A stretch of 64,000 nt of DNA from Chloroflexota bacterium (GTDB lineage Bacteria; Chloroflexota; Dehalococcoidia; Lucifugimonadales; Lucifugimonadaceae), in the NCBI GenBank assembly GCA_002730555.1, contig PCAM01000004.1:2013-66012 (forward strand), written 5' to 3'. The first letter of the stretch is position 1, and each line of letters begins with the position of its first letter. Of this stretch, positions 44,492 through 53,796 are shown piece after piece. Position numbers and translations under genes: made by a program. Below the pieces are notes generated by a model. It had not been told where the DNA came from. It worked only from the letters and a program-made list of their open reading frames with translations, and did no database searches.

Positions 44492-45127
44492 TTGTCGATC
44501 TGCGCAATCCTGCTCGCCGCGGGCGAATCCAGCCGCATGGGCACGCCCAAGCCGTTGCTCGAGTGGTTCGGCGCGCCGCTTATTCAACGCCAGATCGAAG
44601 CGCTGCTGGATGCCGGCGTGGACGAGGCTTTCGCCGTCACCGGAAACGCTGCCGAGGATGTCGAATCGGCGCTCCTGGCTAACCTGCCATCGGTTCCGAT
44701 GCGCGACCATGTTCACTTCGTGAGAAATACAGCTTTTTTGACGGGCAAGACAACCTCGGTCAAAGCCGGTCTCGCCGCCCTGCCCCCGGATGTTGACGCT
44801 ATCGTCCTGCTGGCGGTCGACCAGCCGAGGCCGTCGTGGTTGATCCGGGATGTGCTTGAGTCGCACCAAACCAACGGCGCGCTTATCAGTTCTCCCTTTT
44901 ACGACGGCCACGGTGGGCACCCGCTCGTATTTGACGGTTCGCTCCTCCCCGATTTGCTGGCCATCACGGAGGAGGGCCAGGGAGTCAGGGAGGTCGTGCA
45001 GGGGAATGCAGACGGCATGAACCGCCTTGTGGTCGACACACCCCTCGCCCGGCTCGACATGAACACGCAGGAAGAGGCTGACGCGGCGCGTAATCTCTTT
45101 CCGGATCCCCGGGCTGAGCGAATATGA
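44492..45127 (+). CDS. mocA: Molybdenum cofactor nucleotidyltransferase (MocA/MobA-like)
   Basis: NTP-transferase of 211 residues, starting at TTG 44492. The nucleotide-binding motif is AILLAAGESSRMGTPKPLL, with LLAVDQPRPSWL as metal-binding DxP-type segment and FYDGHGGHPLVFDGSLLPDL. Next to xdhC and molybdenum hydroxylase subunits it most likely makes molybdopterin cytosine dinucleotide, the cofactor form of this enzyme family. Its stop overlaps the next start by four bases. Confidence 0.82.
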   Translation: MSICAILLAAGESSRMGTPKPLLEWFGAPLIQRQIEALLDAGVDEAFAVTGNAAEDVESALLANLPSVPMRDHVHFVRNTAFLTGKTTSVKAGLAALPPDVDAIVLLAVDQPRPSWLIRDVLESHQTNGALISSPFYDGHGGHPLVFDGSLLPDLLAITEEGQGVREVVQGNADGMNRLVVDTPLARLDMNTQEEADAARNLFPDPRAERI

Positions 45128-46323
45128 CTATCGGGGAGGCCCTTTCCGGGGCGCGTGAATATCTGGACCAATCGGGCATCGACGGGTGGCTCCTGCAGGA
45201 CTACAGGGGCTCCAATCCCATCCTATGGAATCTGATCGGCGGCGTTAACCACATCACGAGACCGTGCTGGTTCCTGGTCCCGTCAAACGGCGACCCGGTC
45301 CTACTCGCCCATGAGGTAGACGCCGGTCGTTTTGATTCGATGGTAGAGGCGACCGGTACGGAAGGCGTCAAGATCCAGGTACGCCGCTTTGGCAGCCGGA
45401 TTCAGATGTTGGAACAACTCGGCGAAATGCTCGCTGCACGACGCAGGGTCGCCATGGAGTATTCACCCGAAGCCGTCCTCCCCCGTGTAAGCAGGATCGA
45501 CGCCGGGACAGTGGAAATGGTCCGATCGTTGGGCGTGGAGGTCGTCAGTTCGGGCGATGTGCTCCAGTACTCGACCGAACGCTGGACGCCTGAGCAGCGG
45601 GAGTCCCACCGCGTTGCGATGGAAGGCTTGATCCGCACGGTTCACGACACTTTCACCTTTATCGGCGAGAACATCAACTGGAAACTCACTGAGCACGACG
45701 TAGCAGAGTTCATCCGTGGCCGTTTCGAGCGCCTGAACCTGGTCGCCCCGGACGGGCCCATCGTCGCTATCGACGCGCACGCCTCCGATCCGCACTACGA
45801 ACCCTCCCGGGACAACTCCGCCATCGTCCGGAAGAACAGCCTCCTGTTGATCGATCTCTGGGCCGTGTCCGCAGAGCCCGGCTCGGTTTTCGGAGATATC
45901 ACATGGACGGGCTTCACGGGCGAGCCGAGCCCAAAGCACGAAGATGTGTTCGCTGCAGTGGCAGAGGCCCGGGACACGGCGGTGTCTTTCATGGGCGATG
46001 CGTTCGCGCAGGGCCGAGAACTTGAAGGCTGGGAGGTAGACCGCGTCGCCCGCGAAGTGATCGCAAAATCCGGCTATGCGGACTACTTTGTGCACCGTCT
46101 TGGGCACAGCATCGGTTTTGAGGTCCACAGCAATGGGGTTAATCTGGACGACTGGGAGACACACGACACTCGCGTATTGATCCCCGGCGTTGCCGTTTCG
46201 GTTGAACCTGGGATCTACCTGCCGGAGTTTGGGATTCGGTCCGAAATTAACGTGTTTTTTGGAGAACACGGACCGGAGGTTACTGGCGAAATACAACGCG
46301 AAATAGTCAAAATTAACTTCTGA
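45124..46323 (+). CDS. M24-family metallopeptidase (Xaa-Pro aminopeptidase-like)
   Basis: Pita-bread-fold protein of 399 residues. Metal ligands are visible in LLIDLWAVSAEPGSVFGDIT (two Asp), HRLGHSIGFEVH (His), VSVEPGIYLPEFG (Glu) and RSEINVFFG (Glu). The N-terminal creatinase-like domain covers about residues 1-150. It overlaps mocA by four bases, so it is translationally coupled to the molybdenum gene set although its role there is unclear. It may cleave X-Pro dipeptides. Confidence 0.87.
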   Translation: MTIGEALSGAREYLDQSGIDGWLLQDYRGSNPILWNLIGGVNHITRPCWFLVPSNGDPVLLAHEVDAGRFDSMVEATGTEGVKIQVRRFGSRIQMLEQLGEMLAARRRVAMEYSPEAVLPRVSRIDAGTVEMVRSLGVEVVSSGDVLQYSTERWTPEQRESHRVAMEGLIRTVHDTFTFIGENINWKLTEHDVAEFIRGRFERLNLVAPDGPIVAIDAHASDPHYEPSRDNSAIVRKNSLLLIDLWAVSAEPGSVFGDITWTGFTGEPSPKHEDVFAAVAEARDTAVSFMGDAFAQGRELEGWEVDRVAREVIAKSGYADYFVHRLGHSIGFEVHSNGVNLDDWETHDTRVLIPGVAVSVEPGIYLPEFGIRSEINVFFGEHGPEVTGEIQREIVKINF

Positions 46324-46417
46324 GAGATTCGGTATAGACGGTCTGGGACATGCGTGATGGGTTCCGGTGGAACCAGAACAACACGAAGACCGTGTTACGT
46401 CCGGAGTAAATAAGCAA

Positions 46418-46876
46418 ATGTCATTGACCGCATTCCTTACCGGCAACGCGCTGCTCGTGCTTGTGCTGCTGACGTGGAACCTGTACACCGCGGCATCGCA
46501 ACGCGCCGACTCTCCGGAACGTGGATCACGGTGGACCATCGCCGTCAGCCTTCAGTGGCGCTTTGGCGCGGCGACCGCGGGGCTGATCGCCGTGACGGTC
46601 GCGCTGTTCGACGCCATCCTGTTTGGTGAAAACGGCAAGATCACGGAAGTCGCCGCCATCTTTTCCCTGCTGGCGTTGTCCATAGCCGTGACGCACGCGA
46701 TCCTGTCCCTGCCTTTATTCGCGGACCTCGTGGGCAGGTACGTGGACACCAACGGATCATCGTTCGGCGACGATTCTCCGTGGCGACGCCCGATTCAGTG
46801 GGTATCGGTCGTGCTCGTGCCGGTGAGCTTGATCGGTGCGCTCATCCTGGGCATCGTCACGTGGCTGCTCGCCTGA
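46418..46876 (+). CDS. Membrane protein, unknown function
   Basis: A 152-residue protein from ATG 46418, with four predicted helices at about 6-27 (FLTGNALLVLVLLTWNLYT), 50-70, 80-103 and 130-150. A GTG 46367 start would add 17 polar residues and cannot be excluded. I do not recognise a family. It lies between the M24 peptidase and convergent oligopeptide transporter ATPase genes. Confidence 0.6.
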   Translation: MSLTAFLTGNALLVLVLLTWNLYTAASQRADSPERGSRWTIAVSLQWRFGAATAGLIAVTVALFDAILFGENGKITEVAAIFSLLALSIAVTHAILSLPLFADLVGRYVDTNGSSFGDDSPWRRPIQWVSVVLVPVSLIGALILGIVTWLLA

Positions 46877-46898
46877 GCCACATCCGTCCTGGGGCCGG

Positions 46899-47927
46899 TT
46901 AAACCTTGATGCAGGCCACCTGATGTCCGCCGCCGTGATCGACCAGATCCGGTAACACCTCTCCGCACTCATCCGTGGCGATCGGGCAACGTGTCCGGAA
47001 TACACATCCTGAAGGCGGATTGATCGGGCTCGGGATATCGCCCGCAAGCACTATCCGCTCCCTCTGGCGCTCAAGCGCCGGGTCGGGAATCGGCACGGCG
47101 GACATCAGAGCGCGGGTGTACGGATGCATTGGGTTTTCGTACAGTTCAACGCTCGTCGCCATCTCCATTATCTTGCCGAGGTACATCACGGCGACGCGAT
47201 CGCTTATGTGACGGACCACGGACAGGTCGTGGGCGATGAACAAGTATGAGATGTTGAACTCGGTCTGGAGATCAGACAGCAGGTTCAGGATTTGCGCTTG
47301 GATCGATACGTCCAGGGCAGACACCGGCTCGTCGCACACGATGAAAGAAGGCGCTCCCGCCAACGCCCTGGCGATCCCGATGCGCTGGCGTTGACCGCCC
47401 GAGAACTCGTGCGGATAGCGGCCCATCATCGCCGGGTTCATCCCGACCCGTTTCAGTAACTCGGCGACCCGCTCGAGGCGCTGGTCCTGATCGCCGCCCA
47501 GTCCGTGTACGGTGAGCGGTTCGCCGATGATCCGGCCAGCGCTCATACGCGGGTTTAGCGACCCGTAAGGGTCCTGGAAGATGATCTGCATCTCGGAACG
47601 GAACGGCCGCATTTTCTTAGCGGAAATGGACGTTAATTCGACCCCGCGAAATTCCACGGAGCCGGCGGTCGGCCTCTGAAGCTGCAGGATGGCGCGCCCC
47701 GTCGTGGTCTTGCCGGAACCGCTCTCCCCCACCAGGCCAAGCGTCTCTCCGGGTGCAATATCAAAAGTCACCCCGTCGACGGCCTTCACGGCGCCCGTCT
47801 GACGGCGTATCAGGAATCCAGAAGTGATCGGAAAATGAACTTGTAGGTCACGGACCGATAGCGTGGGCCCATCTGGCGAGGACGCCGCCGCGCGTTCTCC
47901 ATCTGCGTGTCGGCTCTCCCCCGTCAA
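46899..47927 (-). CDS. Oligopeptide/dipeptide ABC transporter ATP-binding protein (OppF-like)
   Basis: ATPase of 342 residues powering a peptide or nickel-type importer. Walker [17 protein letters not shown] is at about 55-70, the signature [19 protein letters not shown], and Walker [15 protein letters not shown]. The C-terminal oligopeptide-transporter tail contains [20 protein letters not shown] with its cysteines. It starts at TTG 47927, overlapping the OppD gene by four bases. No permease or binding protein gene is adjacent. Confidence 0.9.
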   Translation of the reverse strand: MTGESRHADGERAAASSPDGPTLSVRDLQVHFPITSGFLIRRQTGAVKAVDGVTFDIAPGETLGLVGESGSGKTTTGRAILQLQRPTAGSVEFRGVELTSISAKKMRPFRSEMQIIFQDPYGSLNPRMSAGRIIGEPLTVHGLGGDQDQRLERVAELLKRVGMNPAMMGRYPHEFSGGQRQRIGIARALAGAPSFIVCDEPVSALDVSIQAQILNLLSDLQTEFNISYLFIAHDLSVVRHISDRVAVMYLGKIMEMATSVELYENPMHPYTRALMSAVPIPDPALERQRERIVLAGDIPSPINPPSGCVFRTRCPIATDECGEVLPDLVDHGGGHQVACIKV

Positions 47928-49009
47928 GATTGCTGCAGCTCTGCTAACCGGTCATGGTCGATCCTGTCCTGCTCCCAGCACGCGGCCGTGTGGCTGCCGC
48001 CCGAAGGTCCAAGCTCCGGCGATTCAACCCGGCAGCGATCGACCACCCACCGGCACCGGGGCGCAAACGCGCAACCCTCCGGCAGGTTCACCAGGTCCGG
48101 AATTTCGCCTTCGATGGAAGTAAGACGAGTAGTCGTGATCGCGTCCAGGCGCGGGACGGAGCTCAACAAGGCCTTCGTATACGGGTGACGAGGGGTGGTG
48201 TAGATTTCGTCCGCTGCGCCGGTTTCGATGATCTTCCCGGCGTACATGACGGCAACTCGTTGCGCATACCGGGCCACGACACCCAGGTTGTGCGTGATGA
48301 TCAACAGCGCCATCCGGAGCTCTTCGCAGAGCGACTGTAGCAGCTCAAGGATCTGCGCCTGGATCGTCACATCAAGCGCCGTGGTCGCCTCATCGGCGAT
48401 CAAAAGCTTGGGGTTGCAACTGATCGCCATGGCGATCATCACACGCTGACGCTGGCCGCCGCTCAAGTGATGCGGGTAATCGCTGAACCGGCTGGCGGGA
48501 TCGGGCAATCCGACCCTGGCCAGGATTTCGATGGCGCGGTTACGCGCGGCCCCCTTGTTCAAATCCAGGTGTATTCCCAGCGCTTCTGTGATCTGCCTTC
48601 CGATCGTGAGAACCGGGTTCAGTGAGGTCATCGGCTCCTGAAAAATCATTCCGATGCTGCCGCCCCGGACACGCCTCATCTCCCGCTCGGACAGCGTCTG
48701 CAGGTCCGTGCCCTCAAACAACACGCTGCCGTCGGTTATCTCGCCAGGGGGAGTCGGGATAAGTCGCATGACCGACAACGAGGTCACGGATTTGCCGCAT
48801 CCCGATTCACCCACGAGTCCGAGCGTTTCCCCTTCATCGATGTGGAATGAGACGCCGTCCACTGCCTGCACACAGCCCTCTGCTGTGGCGAACCGAGTTG
48901 CGAGATTACGCACGTCGAGGAGGTGCGGGGCGGCATTTGCCACGGGAGCGGGATCAGAGGTCAACGGAGCCCCCCGGCGTGCCGACCTGTATTCTGGCCC
49001 GACAGGCAA
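47924..49009 (-). CDS. Oligopeptide/dipeptide ABC transporter ATP-binding protein (OppD-like)
   Basis: Partner ATPase of OppF, 361 residues from TTG 49009; a TTG near 48964 would give a shorter N-terminus and is equally possible. Walker [17 protein letters not shown], the linker [20 protein letters not shown], signature [17 protein letters not shown], Walker [15 protein letters not shown], and the C-terminal [15 protein letters not shown] motif are all present. The pair alone cannot form a transporter; permeases must be encoded elsewhere. Confidence 0.9.
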   Translation of the reverse strand: MPVGPEYRSARRGAPLTSDPAPVANAAPHLLDVRNLATRFATAEGCVQAVDGVSFHIDEGETLGLVGESGCGKSVTSLSVMRLIPTPPGEITDGSVLFEGTDLQTLSEREMRRVRGGSIGMIFQEPMTSLNPVLTIGRQITEALGIHLDLNKGAARNRAIEILARVGLPDPASRFSDYPHHLSGGQRQRVMIAMAISCNPKLLIADEATTALDVTIQAQILELLQSLCEELRMALLIITHNLGVVARYAQRVAVMYAGKIIETGAADEIYTTPRHPYTKALLSSVPRLDAITTTRLTSIEGEIPDLVNLPEGCAFAPRCRWVVDRCRVESPELGPSGGSHTAACWEQDRIDHDRLAELQQS

Positions 49010-49072
49010 TATTCCACCCGGACGCTAGGCCCGGACGAGCACTGAGAGATCACGATTACGAGGAGATGACTC

Positions 49073-49324
49073 ATGGCATGTCGGTCGATTCTAGCTTTGC
49101 CCGCCGCCGGGGTGGGGCTTTTCTTCAGCGCGTTCATCCTCAAGATCGGGCTCGGCTCGGTCAGCGGAGACCTGGGGATCAATGATTTTGGCTACCTAAC
49201 TTCCATGTACATCACGTTGGTACTCTGGGTCGTTATCGCGCCGGCGGTTTCCGTGATGGTACGAGTACAGTTGAGGCCGCTCACCTTTAGTGCCAGGCGC
49301 GGTCGGATCATTGATATCGACTAG
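49073..49324 (+). CDS. Small hydrophobic protein, unknown function
   Basis: An 83-residue protein from ATG 49073, preceded by GAGGAG. It has a helix at about 5-27 (ILALPAAGVGLFFSAFI) and a second at about 43-65 (YITLVLWVVIAPAVSVMV), then a short basic tail ending in DID. No family is recognised. It is divergent from oppD, sharing a 63-base intergenic region. Confidence 0.55.
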   Translation: MACRSILALPAAGVGLFFSAFILKIGLGSVSGDLGINDFGYLTSMYITLVLWVVIAPAVSVMVRVQLRPLTFSARRGRIIDID

Positions 49325-49349
49325 TTGTTATCCGTTTGCGTGAGGTGAA

Positions 49350-49883
49350 GTGGATTTACGAGATGTAACGCTACTGGCCATCGACGATTTCAACGCGCAG
49401 CTGGATACGGCGCTCGACAGCCTTGCGCACGAGCAGTGGCGATGACGTCCCACACCAACGGTCAACCACATTCTGTGGACAGTGTGGCCCTTGACAGGCA
49501 TTGAAGACGCCGGGTTCAACTGGTACCTGAGCGGCAACGGCGAAAAAAGGAAAACCGGGGTTGGGCGGACAGATTCGGCATGCCGGCCGTTGACCCGTAC
49601 GGGGTTGGTCACACCCCGGAGCAGGTCGGGCCGTTCCTCGACGTGTCCCAAGAAAGAGTCGCGGAATATCTGGTGGACGTCCTCGACAGCGCGCAACCGG
49701 TAAGCCGTGGATTGGCTGCGACCGATCTGGAAACGACCAATCCAGACCGAAATCCACTTCAGCCCCGGTCGCCGTCGACGGTAGCCTGGGTCCTGGCCGG
49801 GATTTCGGCGGAGTGCTCCCAGCACATCGGATAGGTGCCTACGTACGTGGGCTCATGCCTGATCAGGAGAACTGGCGAAGGTA
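49350..49883 (+). pseudogene. Decayed DinB-family protein
   Basis: Plus-strand frames read in series as a DinB-like four-helix protein (~160 residues). From GTG 49350: VTLLAIDDFNAQLDTALDSL, then an in-frame TGA, then RPTPTVNHILWTVWPLTGIE DAGFNWYL. A frameshift near 49570 leads to FGMPAVDPYGVGHTPEQVGP and, near 49825, another shift joins HIG to AYVRGLMPDQENW before the stop. The metal-ligand His of the second helix (usually WHI) reads WPL. At least three lesions, so not functional. Confidence 0.75.
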
Positions 49884-50060
49884 GACGTGTATGTCCTCGC
49901 TCCCGGTGGGAGAGGCCCAGATATACAGAGTGTGAGGGAGGTTTGAGTTCCTCGAGTTGTCGTTGTGTAATCACCAGACACAGTCGCGGGGAAGCCCCTC
50001 GTCCTCCCGGTACCGGAAGGATAGGCATGACAAATCACGCTGTTTCGGTGACGATATTTG

Positions 50061-50098
50061 CCCCTATCCCCCTCCGCGGGAGAGGGCTGGGGTGAGAG
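50061..50098. repeat. REP-like palindromic element
   Basis: Sequence CCCCCTCCGCGGGAGAGGG followed by CTGGGGTGAGAG, similar in style to the element at 29102-29122. It lies in a 250-base non-coding stretch between the DinB remnant and the minus-strand cyclodeaminase gene. Confidence 0.5.
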
Positions 50099-50136
50099 GT
50101 AAGTCCGTTCGAAGGACGGACCTTGCAGGAAAGGAC

Positions 50137-51117
50137 CTAAAGACTCCCGGGTTCCATGCCACCGCCGGACAGTTCCGTACCGATGCCACGTTCCAGCGCC
50201 ATGTCCAGGACCCGCTTCCCAACCGCGATGTCCTCCATCGCAACACCCTGCGACTCGAACAGCGTGACCTGCGAGGCGTCGGTCCGGCCCGGGTTGTTGC
50301 CAGCGATGATGTCGCCAAGGTTGATGACCTGCTCCCAACGAATACGCCCGGAGTCCGCCGCCGCCATGAGGTCCGCACATTCGGTCTTCGCCTGATCGAT
50401 ATCGTCAGTCGCTATCACGTCGCACTTCACCACGGCCCGCGTGTCCAGCTCCCGCCTCTGCCACCCGTTGGCCCCGGCGGCATTGATGTGGACGCCTGAC
50501 TGTACGGAATCACCCAGGAGTACTGGCTCACGGGTGTTCGTGATGACGATGATGATGTCGGCGCCTTCGAGGCATTCATCCACCGAGGTCGTCGCGGTCA
50601 CCGGGATCTCTAGCTTCTCCGTCATGGATGTCGCGAAACCGTCTCGGTTCTCTGCGGTACGGCTGTAAACGGACGCTGTTTCTATCTCCCGGACCCCGGC
50701 CACCGCCTCAAGTTGAGTCCGTGCCTGATATCCGGAGCCGATCACGGCCACCTTGCTGTTCTCGCACCAGCGCGCCATATGCTTCGTCGCCACGCCGCTG
50801 GCCGCCCCGGTGCGAATCTGCCCCATCAGATTGGCGTCCAGGATGCCGAGCAACCCTTCGCCAGACGCGCCGTAGATCAACACCTGAAACGAAATTCCGC
50901 CGGCGCCGCCCACGTAAGACTTCGATCCAACGACCCCCTTCTCGGGCCAGCCGGCGGACATCAGGTTGTAGGAGCCGCGTCCCAGCGCGATCCGGGTTCG
51001 GGGATGGTTGATGACTTCACCTCGACCGCGTGCGTCAAAAACCTCTTCGACCATATCAAGCGCCAGGTCCATCGTCAGAATTTCGCCGACTTGAGCTTCC
51101 GTCAAATACAGAGTCAT
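50137..51117 (-). CDS. Ornithine cyclodeaminase / mu-crystallin family protein
   Basis: NAD(P)-binding protein of 326 residues. The substrate-binding half carries YNLMSAGWPEKGVVGSKSYV and ANLMGQIRTGAASGVATKHM. The Rossmann half has VAVIGSGYQARTQLEAVAGV, ADIIIVITNTREPVL and HINAAGANGWQRRELDT. Family members act as ornithine cyclodeaminases, alanine dehydrogenases or ketimine reductases; the sequence does not decide. The C-terminus ends in a Gly-rich GIGTELSGGGMEPGSL. Confidence 0.9.
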   Translation of the reverse strand: MTLYLTEAQVGEILTMDLALDMVEEVFDARGRGEVINHPRTRIALGRGSYNLMSAGWPEKGVVGSKSYVGGAGGISFQVLIYGASGEGLLGILDANLMGQIRTGAASGVATKHMARWCENSKVAVIGSGYQARTQLEAVAGVREIETASVYSRTAENRDGFATSMTEKLEIPVTATTSVDECLEGADIIIVITNTREPVLLGDSVQSGVHINAAGANGWQRRELDTRAVVKCDVIATDDIDQAKTECADLMAAADSGRIRWEQVINLGDIIAGNNPGRTDASQVTLFESQGVAMEDIAVGKRVLDMALERGIGTELSGGGMEPGSL

Positions 51118-51209
51118 GCCCGATTTCCCCTGCCTTTAGTATTTCTGGGAATCGAATGTTGGCGGTATTCGCCAGATTCTATAGGCGGGCGGTGGTCCTG
51201 GCGCTGCGG

Positions 51210-52103
51210 TTATCCGGACCCGAGGGTTATTTTGTGTGTCGCTCCGCCCTTCCCACTGGACCCGTCGTTGGTCCACCAGCCGAATAGATGATTTACCGGT
51301 CCATTGCCCATGCCCACCGGGAACGCGTGACTTAACGTGTCGGTCAGATACGCTTTTGCATCGGTTATGGCGTTTGGAATCGACCGGCCGTGGGCCAACC
51401 CGGCGGCGATAGCCGACGAGAGCGTGCAGCCGGTTCCGTGGGTACTCGTCGTCGGGATCTGGTCGGCCGTGAAAACGGTGAATGAAACGCCGTCGTACAG
51501 AACGTCGCTCATCTTGGCTTTTATGCCAGATCCGAATCCATCTCCAGCAAAATGACCGCCTTTTATCAGTACGGTCCGCGCGCCCATGGAATGAATCTGG
51601 ATCGCAGCGTCTTTCATATCGGGCAGGTTATCGACCTTAAATCCCGTCAGCGTTGCTGCTTCGTCCAGGTTCGGGGTCACGACAGACGCTAGTGGGATCA
51701 AGGAGGTCTTGAGAGACTTCAGGGCGCTCTCTTGCAAGAGCCTGTCTCCGCTCGTTGCCACCATGACCGGATCTACCACGACTTTGGTCAACTCATGCTC
51801 GCTTATCTTGGCGGCCACCTGGTCCACGATCTCGGCGCTTGCCAGCATCCCGACCTTGACGGCGTCCGTGCCAATGTCACCGAGTATGGCGTCTATCTGA
51901 TCGCCAATGATCTGCAAGTCAACCGTTTGCACGGCGGTCACGCCCCGCGTGTTTTGCGCGGTGATAGCGGTAACTGCGCTTGTCCCGTAGACACCAAGAG
52001 CGGCGAACGTTTTGAGGTCCGCCTGGATGCCAGCGCCGCCGCCCGAGTCAGACCCGGCGATAGTCATCACCCTTGGCACGTGCGTTTCGATTGGATCGGT
52101 CAC
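51210..52103 (-). CDS. thiD: Hydroxymethylpyrimidine/phosphomethylpyrimidine kinase
   Basis: Phosphorylates HMP to HMP-PP for thiamine synthesis or salvage. The 297-residue protein has [20 protein letters not shown] at about 12-31, [27 protein letters not shown] and the catalytic [20 protein letters not shown] (anion hole and Asp-region GTGC). The C-terminal 25 residues are an extra tail. Its start overlaps the end of the decayed tenA gene by four bases, so the two were once one operon. Confidence 0.93.
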   Translation of the reverse strand: MTDPIETHVPRVMTIAGSDSGGGAGIQADLKTFAALGVYGTSAVTAITAQNTRGVTAVQTVDLQIIGDQIDAILGDIGTDAVKVGMLASAEIVDQVAAKISEHELTKVVVDPVMVATSGDRLLQESALKSLKTSLIPLASVVTPNLDEAATLTGFKVDNLPDMKDAAIQIHSMGARTVLIKGGHFAGDGFGSGIKAKMSDVLYDGVSFTVFTADQIPTTSTHGTGCTLSSAIAAGLAHGRSIPNAITDAKAYLTDTLSHAFPVGMGNGPVNHLFGWWTNDGSSGKGGATHKITLGSG

Positions 52104-52775
52104 CAGGACTCTCCTGAATACACCATATCCCAGAACTTGATCTCGTACCGGAGTGTTCGCTCGCCCACCACCGAAATTCCCATCACGACTGAAGCCGGGA
52201 TTTCATCGACAACAGCACACACAAACTGTACGAAAGGCCCCAGCACTAGCTCCATGTGCAACGAAATCCACTCGCTGTAGAAATCGTTTGCTGGTTCGGC
52301 GTCGGAACCAGTGAGACGCTGCCCCAGTCCATGGACGCCCCTTCGCGGTAACGGCGAACGCAGCGCAGCCATCTGAAAATCCCCTCGCGTACGTCGTCCG
52401 CATAAGGAAATCATCGAACGCCGCAGTCATCGGCAACGGTGTTGCGGAACGCCACTCACTTTCATCGATCCCCCGGGGTAGCGAACGCCCTCAAATACAG
52501 GGCGTCTTCAGCCTCCATCAATGCCGACTGAAACTCCGCCATCGGCCGGGCAGCGGCGAGACCCGGCACCATCGCTTCCGCGATCCCCGGGGCTTCGACT
52601 GATCGTTTACAAAAACGTAGTCCTGGAAGAAGTAGCGGCGGAACTTTTCGATCGGTAATGATCCGTCGCCCAGGTCGGCGATGAAGCGATGAATCACCAC
52701 TCGTTGCCAAAGGTCTGCATATGTTGTTTTCAGTAGGGAAATGTTGATCAAGCTAATAGCTTTCAATGATTTCAA
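52100..52775 (-). pseudogene. Decayed TenA/thiaminase II family gene
   Basis: Minus-strand frames read in order as TenA: LWQRVVIHRFIADLGDGSLP and IEKFRRYFFQDYVFVND, then a frameshift, APGIAEAMVPGLAAARPMAE FQSALMEAEDALYL and a stop. A third frame gives TAAFDDFLMRTTYARGF, and a fourth frame ANDFYSEWISLHMELVLGPF to [15 protein letters not shown] at the C-terminus. The length agrees with TenA (about 220 residues) but several frameshifts break it. It lies directly upstream of thiD, so loss of a thiamine-salvage step is indicated. Confidence 0.82.
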
Positions 52776-52914
52776 CTCCCGAGCGTCCGATTCTACAGGC
52801 GGTCAGACTCAAATCCTGACTCGCGGTTTTGGACAGCACGTTGCGGTGTAATCACTGGGGACCGATAATCCCGCATGCCTGAACACCCCTGAAATACACC
52901 CAGCGGAGGCCCAC

Positions 52915-53787
52915 ATGCCCCGGGAATGGACGTTTGAAGACGCGCTGCCGGTGATCGGCTCCATCACCGAAGGCAACGCCTGGGACGGCAGTAGGTTGCT
53001 GTTCACCAACATCGCGATGGATCGCATGCTGGCTTACGACCCGGCCACAGGCACGGTCGTCACGGAGCGCTCTGAAACGAACGGTGCCAACGGCCTCAAC
53101 TTCGACTCGGAGGGCCGTCTCTTCGCCTGCGAGGGACGGGGCAGACGCATCGCCCGCTACGACGATGGTATGCCTGGCGTGACAGTGGTCGACCGGCTCA
53201 ACGGCAAGCGCCTCAACGGGCCAAACGACCTGGCGATCGATCCCCAGGGCCGGATCTACTTCTCCGATCGGATCAACGACGTGTCGCCGGAGATGGGCAT
53301 CGAGTACTCCGCTATCATCTCGGCCGATCCCCAACCAGACGGCAGCTACAAGGCCGCGCAACGGACGTTCGACTCCACCATGCCGAACGGCCTCCTGTTC
53401 TCCGTCGACTACAAAAGCCTGTACGTCGCCGAGAGCGATTACGCCGCCGGCCGATTCCGGCAACTCCGAGGCTACTCGGTGAACGACGACGGCTCTCTCG
53501 GAGACTACAAGCTTCTGCACGACTTCGGACCGCATCGTGGCATCGACGGGATGACACTTTCTTCCGATGGTTACATCGTCGCCTGCACCGGCTGGGAGGT
53601 GTCCGGCCCAGGCGGGATGATCACGGTTTTCGAGCCGGACGGCAGGATAGTGGCGACCCACCCGACGCCGGCGATACGCCCGACCAACTGCACATTCGTC
53701 GGCGAAGACCTTTACGTCACCAGCATCGACGGGCACCTCCTCGTTGCAAAAGACACCGGCATGACCGGCCACCTGCTCTACCCGTAA
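52915..53787 (+). CDS. SMP-30/gluconolactonase-family protein, copy 1
   Basis: Six-bladed beta-propeller lactonase of 290 residues. The metal-binding Glu is in SITEGNAWDGSRLLFTNI (about 20-37), followed by NGLNFDSEGRLFACEG, GPNDLAIDPQGRIYFSD with the Asn ligand, MPNGLLFSVDYKSLYV and RGIDGMTLSSDGYIVA with the Asp ligand. Such enzymes hydrolyse sugar lactones to sugar acids, the step before the acid-sugar dehydratases encoded elsewhere in the window. A paralogue starts nine bases after its stop. Confidence 0.9.
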   Translation: MPREWTFEDALPVIGSITEGNAWDGSRLLFTNIAMDRMLAYDPATGTVVTERSETNGANGLNFDSEGRLFACEGRGRRIARYDDGMPGVTVVDRLNGKRLNGPNDLAIDPQGRIYFSDRINDVSPEMGIEYSAIISADPQPDGSYKAAQRTFDSTMPNGLLFSVDYKSLYVAESDYAAGRFRQLRGYSVNDDGSLGDYKLLHDFGPHRGIDGMTLSSDGYIVACTGWEVSGPGGMITVFEPDGRIVATHPTPAIRPTNCTFVGEDLYVTSIDGHLLVAKDTGMTGHLLYP

Positions 53788-53796
53788 GGACGGCAA

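Noticed and set aside
45463-46539. 358-codon minus-strand frame opposite the M24 peptidase
   Set aside because: Antisense shadow without recognisable motif.
49435-49445. In-frame TGA in the DinB remnant as a selenocysteine codon
   Set aside because: Not at a redox motif and followed by two frameshifts.
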